Notes under the pieces: generated by a model
Told to the model about the DNA's origin: nothing
What the model saw: only the letters and a program-made list of their open reading frames with translations
Databases searched by the model: none
Shown: positions 59,618 to 64,000 of the stretch, one piece after another
Numbering within the stretch: the stretch's first letter is position 1
How the letters are laid out: each line of letters begins with the position of its first letter
Source of the DNA: JBCCEJ01 sp039030335
Lineage (GTDB): Bacteria > Pseudomonadota > Gammaproteobacteria > HK1
NCBI GenBank assembly: GCA_039030335.1
Contig: JBCCEJ010000006.1
Location: forward strand, 1-64,000
DNA: 64,000 nt
Direction of reading: 5' to 3'
Made by a program: the position numbers and the translations under genes

Positions 59618-60805
59618 CTACTTGCCGCGCGTTGCCGGTGTATCGTGGGCCGCGTGCTGGTCGCGGCCGAAGGTGGAAGCGACGATGCCGTCCGTGCTCG
59701 TCTCGCGCTTGGCGAGCCAGTAGGCCTGCGCGTGCGGCATCGCCGCGTAGCGTTCGTCAATGCCGAGTTTGCGGGCCGCATCCATCGGCCAACTCGGGTT
59801 GTAGAGGAGTTCCCGTGCGAGCGCGATCAGGTCCGCCTGGCCGGCTTGCAGAATGCCCTCGGCCTGGTCGGCGTGCACGATGAGACCGACCGCCATGCTG
59901 AGCATGTCGGCATCGGTGCGCAGCCGCTCGGCGTACGGTACCTGATAGCCATACGAAACCGGGCCCGCGCCGTCGACCGGTCGGCCCATCATGCCGCCTG
60001 AGCTGCAGTCGATCACATCGACACCCCGCGGCTTGAGCTCGCGTGCGAGGTTGACGCTTTCATCCGGGCCAAATCCCGCGTCGTCCTCCACCGACAGCCT
60101 GACAAACAGCGGCTTGTGCTCCGGCCATACGGTGCGCACGGCTTCCGTCACCTCCAGCGCGAAGCGCATGCGGTTGCGCTCCGAACCGCCGTAATCGTCA
60201 TTTCGTAGATTGGCGATGGGCGACAGGAACTGGTGGATCAGATAACCGTGTGCGCCGTGGATCTCCAACACGTCGAAACCGGCAGCGTCGGCCCGCGCGG
60301 CAGCCGCCGCCCACATGTCCACCAGATCGCCGATTTCGCTGCGCGTCAGGCCACGTGGTTCCGGATCTGCCGTGCCTGGACTCGCGATCGCGCTAGGGGC
60401 GACCAGTTCCCAGGCGTCCCAGTCATCGGCCGCATCGGCGCGTGATAGTGGGTGTCCGCCTTCCCACGGACGGGCACGGCGCGCCTTGCGCCCGGAATGA
60501 CCCAACTGGATCGCGGGTATGGCGCCGTGGCCGCGGATGAACTCGGCGAGCCGGCTCACCCCTGGAATGAAGTCGTCGTGCCAGAGCCCCAGATCGCCCA
60601 CCGTGCCGCATCCACGGCGATCGACTTTGGTGCTCTCCACGAACACGAGGCCAGCTCCCCCGGCCGCGTAACGTCCGATATTCATCAGATGCCAGTCGGT
60701 GGCGAAGCCCGCTTCCGCGGCGTACTGGTGCATAGGCGCGACGACGATGCGGTTCTTGAGAGTCGTCGCGCGGATTTGAAGGGGTTCGAACAGAAGCGGT
60801 GGCAT
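59618..60805 (-). CDS. NADH:flavin oxidoreductase/OYE family (YqjM-like)
   Basis: A 395-residue FMN TIM-barrel enzyme. Typical blocks: FEPLQIRATTLKNRIVVAPMHQYAAEAGFATDWHLMNIGRYAAGGAGLVFVESTKV, then IPAIQLGHSGRKARRARPWEGG, DVLEIHGAHGYLIHQFLSPIANLRNDDYGGSERNRMRFALEVTEAVR, with the active-site His-x-x-His region. FMN reduction by NAD(P)H drives reduction of activated C=C bonds. It resembles the YqjM-type (thermophilic-like) OYEs. Start at the ATG at 60805; the upstream frame is not homologous. It lies 37 bases upstream of the CnbZ-like gene, likely same operon, and is divergent from a FAD dehydrogenase. Confidence 0.92.
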   Translation of the reverse strand: MPPLLFEPLQIRATTLKNRIVVAPMHQYAAEAGFATDWHLMNIGRYAAGGAGLVFVESTKVDRRGCGTVGDLGLWHDDFIPGVSRLAEFIRGHGAIPAIQLGHSGRKARRARPWEGGHPLSRADAADDWDAWELVAPSAIASPGTADPEPRGLTRSEIGDLVDMWAAAAARADAAGFDVLEIHGAHGYLIHQFLSPIANLRNDDYGGSERNRMRFALEVTEAVRTVWPEHKPLFVRLSVEDDAGFGPDESVNLARELKPRGVDVIDCSSGGMMGRPVDGAGPVSYGYQVPYAERLRTDADMLSMAVGLIVHADQAEGILQAGQADLIALARELLYNPSWPMDAARKLGIDERYAAMPHAQAYWLAKRETSTDGIVASTFGRDQHAAHDTPATRGK

Positions 60806-60994
60806 GGTCTCTAAGCTCGTCGCGGCAGCCGACAAACGCGCATGGTACTGCGAACGCGCCGGCCTCGGGTGACCGCACAGCACCAGGCGACTCCGTTCGG
60901 GTGGGACTCGAAGCCAGAGCGGGACAATTCTGGCGACTTGACCGGGCGGGGCGGCATACTCCCAGCCAAGTTGGATTATCGAGCCTCAAAGACA

Positions 60995-62569
60995 GTGGAG
61001 CTTCAGGATTCTTACGATGTGGTGGTCGCCGGCTTCGGCTTCGCCGGTGGCGCCGCCGCGATCGCCGCGGCCGATGCCGGGCAGAGTGTGCTTCTGGTTG
61101 AAAAAATGTCCGTGCCGGGCGGGATCTCCATCACCGCCGGTGGCGGTATGCGGGTCGCGACTTCGGCGCAGGCCGCATTCGAGTACATCAAGGCCAGCAA
61201 TATGGGGCGCACGCCCGATGAGAACATCTGGCCAATCGCCGAGGGCATGGTGTGGTTGCCGGAATGGTTCGAGGAACTCGCGTCGGCGTCCGGGGCGACC
61301 GCGGAAGTGGAGCCGCGCGATGGCAATTATCCGTTCCCTGGATTCGATACGCTCGCGATGCTCGAAGTGCAGAGTATCCCCGACTTCGATGCGGCCGCGC
61401 GTTACCCGCACGCGAAGGCGCTGACTGGCGGCACGCGTTTCGGTCGCGGCGGCCAGGCCGCCAATTCGACCGGCGGTGGTGCCGGCGTGTTTCGCGTCGT
61501 GGAAGCGGCCATCGAAGCGCGCGCAGACCGGATCCAGGTGCGTCTCGCAACGCCGGTCGAGCGACTGTTGGTGCAAGGTGGTGAAGTGCGTGGCGTGCGC
61601 GTCTCGGTCGATGGCGAGTCGGTGGATATCACCGCACGTCGCGGTGTCATCCTCGCCTGCGGTGGGTTTGAGAGCGATCAGAGCATGCAGCGCCAGTACT
61701 GGCAGTTCGACCGCGTTCTGTCATCCGCCTGCCGCGGCAACACCGGCGATGGAGTGCGCATGGCGCAGGCCGTTGGGGCCGACTTGTGGCATATGTGGCA
61801 TTTCCACGGGACCTACGGCTTCCAGCACCCGGTGCACCCGGAGATCGGTATACGCATGAAACGCCTGCCCGACTGGTGCCCGCCGAGCGGCGATCACCCG
61901 GGCGATGCCGATGAGCGCGCTGCGCAGATGGCCTGGATCATGGTCGACCAGGATGGGCGGCGCTTTATGAACGAGTACAGCCCGTACGTGCAGGATACGG
62001 GGCAACGCGACATGGAGGTCTACGACCCTACGACGATGCGCTTTCCGCGCACGCCCGCCTGGTGTGTGTTCGACGATACGGCGCGCCAGCTCTATCCGAT
62101 CGGTTCGCCCGTACTGAACGACCCCGACCCGAGCGCGCACTATGAGTGGAGCGTGGACAACCTCGCCGAACTGGGCAACGGCTTGCTGCAACGCGCCGAT
62201 ACGCTCGAAGAGCTGGCCGGATTGATGGGCGTTGACGAAGCGACCTTCGTCGCGACCGTCGACGAGTGGAATGCCACCGTGGCACGCGGCGAAGATACGC
62301 TCGGCCGCCCGCGCTCATCGATGACGGCCGTGACTGACGGACCGTTTTTCTGCGGGCAGATGTGGCCGGTAATCTCCAACACCCAGGGCGGGCCGCGCCA
62401 CGATGCGCTACAGCGTGTCATCAATCCGTTCGGAGAACCGCTCGACGGCCTCTACGTGGCTGGTGAACTCGGCAGTATCTGGGGCAGCCTCTACACCGGT
62501 GGGTGCAATCTGGCGGAATGCTTCATCACCGGCCGGATCGCGGCTGAGCACGCGGCCGTTCGCAACTAA
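60995..62569 (+). CDS. FAD-binding dehydrogenase (fumarate reductase/KstD-like family)
   Basis: A protein of about 524 residues (as started at the GTG at 60995). FAD site: YDVVVAGFGFAGGAAAIAAADAGQSVLLVEKMSVPGG, then GGMRVATSAQAAFEYIKASN; a second FAD-binding stretch with ARRGVILACGGFESDQSMQRQYW; and at the C-terminus LYVAGELGSIWGSLYTGGCNLAECFITGRIAAEHAA. It belongs to the flavocytochrome c/3-ketosteroid-1-dehydrogenase superfamily, and probably adds or removes hydrogens at a C-C bond. An upstream ATG at 60842 and TTG at 60971 are possible starts, but homology begins near 60995. It is divergent from the OYE-type operon, with which it could share the substrate. A strong hairpin follows the gene. 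Confidence 0.9.
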   Translation: MELQDSYDVVVAGFGFAGGAAAIAAADAGQSVLLVEKMSVPGGISITAGGGMRVATSAQAAFEYIKASNMGRTPDENIWPIAEGMVWLPEWFEELASASGATAEVEPRDGNYPFPGFDTLAMLEVQSIPDFDAAARYPHAKALTGGTRFGRGGQAANSTGGGAGVFRVVEAAIEARADRIQVRLATPVERLLVQGGEVRGVRVSVDGESVDITARRGVILACGGFESDQSMQRQYWQFDRVLSSACRGNTGDGVRMAQAVGADLWHMWHFHGTYGFQHPVHPEIGIRMKRLPDWCPPSGDHPGDADERAAQMAWIMVDQDGRRFMNEYSPYVQDTGQRDMEVYDPTTMRFPRTPAWCVFDDTARQLYPIGSPVLNDPDPSAHYEWSVDNLAELGNGLLQRADTLEELAGLMGVDEATFVATVDEWNATVARGEDTLGRPRSSMTAVTDGPFFCGQMWPVISNTQGGPRHDALQRVINPFGEPLDGLYVAGELGSIWGSLYTGGCNLAECFITGRIAAEHAAVRN

Positions 62570-62584
62570 CCGGCAAACCGTACG

Positions 62585-62611
62585 CAGTCCCCGGCAAGGC
62601 GCCGGGGACTG
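62585..62611 (+). terminator. Strong hairpin terminator candidate after the FAD dehydrogenase
   Basis: A perfect 11-bp stem (CAGTCCCCGGC / GCCGGGGACTG) with a 5-base loop starts 16 bases after the stop at 62569. It is between two convergent genes (FAD dehydrogenase and the peroxiredoxin) and could end transcription in both directions. No long T-tract is seen. Confidence 0.65.
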
Positions 62612-62663
62612 ATCTGTCGGATGCGTGCTGGCGCGGCGCCAGCTCCGCCGGGTGGGTGGCGGT

Positions 62664-63122
62664 TCAGGCCGCCAGTTCGCCCAGCTTCGACAAGACGCCA
62701 TCGACGTCCGGCAACGTACCCTGGTGCATCTCCGTGTGGCGAACCACGCCGTCGGGATCGATGATCAGCACGCAACGGTTCGAGATGCCGGCACCGTCGT
62801 TGAAGATGCCGAGCGTCTGCGCGACGCCGCCGTGCGGCCAGAAATCGGCCAGCAGCGGATGCCGGATACCACCGAGGGCGGCTGCCCAGGTTTTGAGCGC
62901 GAACATCGAGTCGACGCTCAGGCCAAGTACTTGCGCATTGGCCTCTTCAAACTTCGTCAACGCACGGTTGAACGTGGAAGTCTGGTTGCTTCAGCCGCCG
63001 GTGAAGGCGAGGGGATAGCTGTGCAGGACCACCCACTTGCCACGGTACTGCGACAGAGAAACCTCGTCGCCGTCGTGACTCTTGAGGGTGAAATCCGGTG
63101 CTGAGGTGCCAACCTCCAACAT
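62664..63122 (-). CDS. Predicted selenocysteine peroxiredoxin (in-frame TGA at the peroxidatic position)
   Basis: A 152-residue AhpC/TSA-type peroxiredoxin, read through one in-frame TGA. The ATG at 63122 follows AGGAGAG. Residues 1-43 read MLEVGTSAPDFTLKSHDGDE through VVLHSYPLAFTGG; codon 44 (62991-62993) is TGA; then SNQTSTFNRALTKFEEANAQ and VLGLSVDSMFALKTWAA follow. In peroxiredoxins the catalytic Cys is in a PxxxTxxC motif, so TGA is exactly where that Cys should be (P-L-A-F-T-G-G-U). Both halves are conserved, have the same frame, and no other fault is seen. Sec-containing peroxiredoxins are known, so UGA decoded as selenocysteine is the simplest reading; a nonsense mutation of TGC/TGT is the alternative. 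The only other Cys is in SNRCVLIIDPDG. It is a stand-alone gene converging with the FAD dehydrogenase. Confidence 0.82.
62952..62980 (-). promoter_or_regulatory. Possible bacterial SECIS hairpin
   Basis: Read on the minus strand starting 11 bases after the TGA: CUUC, an internal loop, then the upper stem UCAAC/GUUGA closing a 5-base loop CGUGC, and GAAG pairing with CUUC at the base. The loop has a G in its second position, as required for SelB binding, and it lies about 25 bases after the UGA, within the spacing reported for bacterial SECIS elements. It was found by eye; folding energy was not computed. Confidence 0.45.
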
Positions 63123-63209
63123 CGTGAATCTCTCCTGGTCAGGTTCAGTCGGAGTCCGCAGTGTAAACGACCGGCCGGCGGCGTGCTGTTGAGCGTGATG
63201 CAGCCTTGC

Positions 63210-63614
63210 TCAGCCTTGTTCGTTCCGCTCCTGCGTCCCGAGTTCACCGACCCATGCGAGCGCCGACTGGCACCAGATTTCCCGCTTTGGGATGAGTTCG
63301 GCCCGCTCATCACAAAGTCCGGCGCGAAGTCCCAGCACCCGGGCCGCCTCACCTTCGCCCGTGCCGTAGAGGTGCGTGCCGCAGTCCGCACAGAACACCT
63401 GCGGGCGCCGGGCACCGCTTTGTGCGGTCTTGACGAATTCGCGTGGTTCTCCCTTCAGCAGCGTGAATCGGTCGGCGCGCACTGGCAGTATGGTCCGGAA
63501 CGCGCTGCCGGAAGACTTCTGACAGTCGGTGCAGTGGCAGATGAGCACGCGCTCGGGATTGGCCTCGGCTTCGAAGACGATGGCGCCGCAGAGGCAGCTT
63601 CCAGTGACTTTCAT
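63210..63614 (-). CDS. GFA/CENP-V family protein
   Basis: A 134-residue single-domain GFA protein. Zinc ligands: VTGSCLCGAIVFEAEA (C-x-C), LICHCTDCQKSSGSAF (C-x-C-x-x-C) and QVFCADCGTHLYGTG (C-x-x-C). Members were named after glutathione-dependent formaldehyde activation, but most have other or unknown roles. Start at the ATG at 63614 (MKVTGSC), which matches the family start; a frame extending to 63974 is antisense to the nitroreductase. It lies 87 bases upstream of the peroxiredoxin on the same strand and diverges from a nitroreductase gene. A second GFA gene (26656-27513) in the window has two domains. Confidence 0.9.
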   Translation of the reverse strand: MKVTGSCLCGAIVFEAEANPERVLICHCTDCQKSSGSAFRTILPVRADRFTLLKGEPREFVKTAQSGARRPQVFCADCGTHLYGTGEGEAARVLGLRAGLCDERAELIPKREIWCQSALAWVGELGTQERNEQG

Positions 63615-63738
63615 GGATTTCGCGATCTCCTGTTCGGCCGCCGGACGCGGCGGCGAGCGCCGTGGCGGCATGGTGGGTACCGCCATCAAAGTGTCAGAAT
63701 ACCGCGCGTCGATCCTACTCGCATAAAGGAATCTCCCA

Positions 63739-64000
63739 ATGGACTCACAAGCGGATATGGTGCGTCTGGACGCGCCCGCCGAGCTGTCGATGCCGATCGG
63801 CGAAGCCATGTTCACGCAACGCGCGATTCGGCGCCTGGACCCCGACCGGCCAGTGCCGGTCGAGCACATCCGCATCATCATGGACGCCGGATCGAAGGCG
63901 CCAAATGGCGGTAATGCCCAGCCGGCGCGGTACCTCGTAGTACGCGATCGCGCGCGACTCGAAGAGTTTGGCAAGCTCTACTTCGAGGCATGGTGGGCAA
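63739..64000 (+). CDS. Nitroreductase-family protein, truncated by the window edge
   Basis: The first 87 codons of a nitroreductase. The ATG at 63739 follows AAAGGA by eight bases. The start MDSQADMVRLDAPAELSMPI is followed by GEAMFTQRAIRRLDPDRPVPVEHIRIIMDAGSKAPNGGNAQPARYLVVRDRARL, where TQRAIRRL and APNGGNAQP are the FMN-binding segments of the family. The gene runs off the right edge. It diverges from the GFA gene at 63614 and could share a redox or detoxification role. A separate nitroreductase lies at 44370-45005. Confidence 0.88.
   Translation, partial: MDSQADMVRLDAPAELSMPIGEAMFTQRAIRRLDPDRPVPVEHIRIIMDAGSKAPNGGNAQPARYLVVRDRARLEEFGKLYFEAWWA

Noticed and set aside
62664..62960. A short 98-codon protein starting after the TGA as an independent gene
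   Set aside because: It lacks the peroxiredoxin N-terminal part and active site; the missing part is found upstream in the same frame, so it is a fragment of a longer gene.
62960..63122. A frameshift as explanation of the split peroxiredoxin
   Set aside because: Both halves lie in the same frame (distance divisible by three), so no indel is needed; only the TGA interrupts.
62957..63415. A minus-strand frame covering the peroxiredoxin start in another phase
   Set aside because: Its translation is basic and low-complexity, while the peroxiredoxin frame (with TGA) reads as a conserved family. It would hide the true gene.
1..64000. CRISPR arrays, tRNA or rRNA genes, insertion sequences, phage genes
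   Set aside because: No spaced repeats, tRNA-like cloverleaf, rRNA segments, transposases or integrases were seen by eye. The only tandem repeat is the short 16-bp array, which has no spacers.

Overview
This is a high-GC, gene-dense stretch of bacterial chromosome, close to 90% coding, with about 57 protein genes on both strands. I see no rRNA, tRNA, IS element, phage gene or CRISPR array. Gene types such as a YceH/DUF480 protein, AsmA-like envelope proteins, a GT51 glycosyltransferase, TauD dioxygenases, CaiB-type CoA-transferases and flavin enzymes suggest a free-living, metabolically broad proteobacterium, most likely a gammaproteobacterium. This placement is inference; no phylogenetic marker is present. 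Many genes use GTG or TTG starts.

Layout. 0-6.5 kb: a broken glyoxalase-like gene at the edge, an EamA exporter, a CMD/AhpD-like protein, a GMC oxidoreductase, a Gfo/Idh dehydrogenase and a DHA2-type MFS exporter. 6.9-15 kb: a cyclic-amidohydrolase (hydantoinase/dihydropyrimidinase), a two-component system, a secreted YHS protein, and hyuA-hyuB (ATP-dependent hydantoinase/oxoprolinase type) with a four-unit 16-bp tandem repeat upstream. 15-30.5 kb: scattered catabolic enzymes (luciferase-like monooxygenases, enoyl-CoA hydratase, amidase, cytochrome P450, CoA-transferase, two GST-like proteins, alpha/beta hydrolase, acyl-CoA dehydrogenase) with a rhomboid protease, an MFS carrier and a two-domain GFA protein. 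30.6-35.2 kb: thioesterase, glycosyltransferase, hexapeptide acyltransferase, SDR, Gfo/Idh. 35.3-38.2 kb: a sugar ABC importer of the ribose/fructose type with two strong hairpins after the binding-protein gene. 38.4-43 kb: FHA protein, two adjacent TauD dioxygenases, a lone DppB-type permease, VOC and Nudix proteins. 43-45 kb: a FAD oxidoreductase of the family found fused to SelD, and a nitroreductase. 45-55.5 kb: AsmA-like protein, metallo-beta-lactamase fold hydrolase, CoA-transferase, an AsmA-like/GT51 fusion, acyl-CoA ligase, YceH and a DUF255 protein. 55.7-62.6 kb: a catabolic cluster (two alpha/beta hydrolases, LLM flavin monooxygenase, a CnbZ/RidA-like protein, an OYE-type reductase, and a divergent FAD dehydrogenase). 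62.7-64 kb: a peroxiredoxin interrupted by an in-frame TGA, a GFA protein and a truncated nitroreductase.

The most notable feature is the peroxiredoxin at 62664-63122. An in-frame TGA sits exactly where the peroxidatic cysteine of the TxxC motif belongs, the reading frame is conserved on both sides, and a possible SECIS hairpin follows. It is best read as a selenocysteine peroxiredoxin missed by ordinary gene calling. The SelD-partner-type oxidoreductase at 43-44 kb is consistent with a selenium-using organism.
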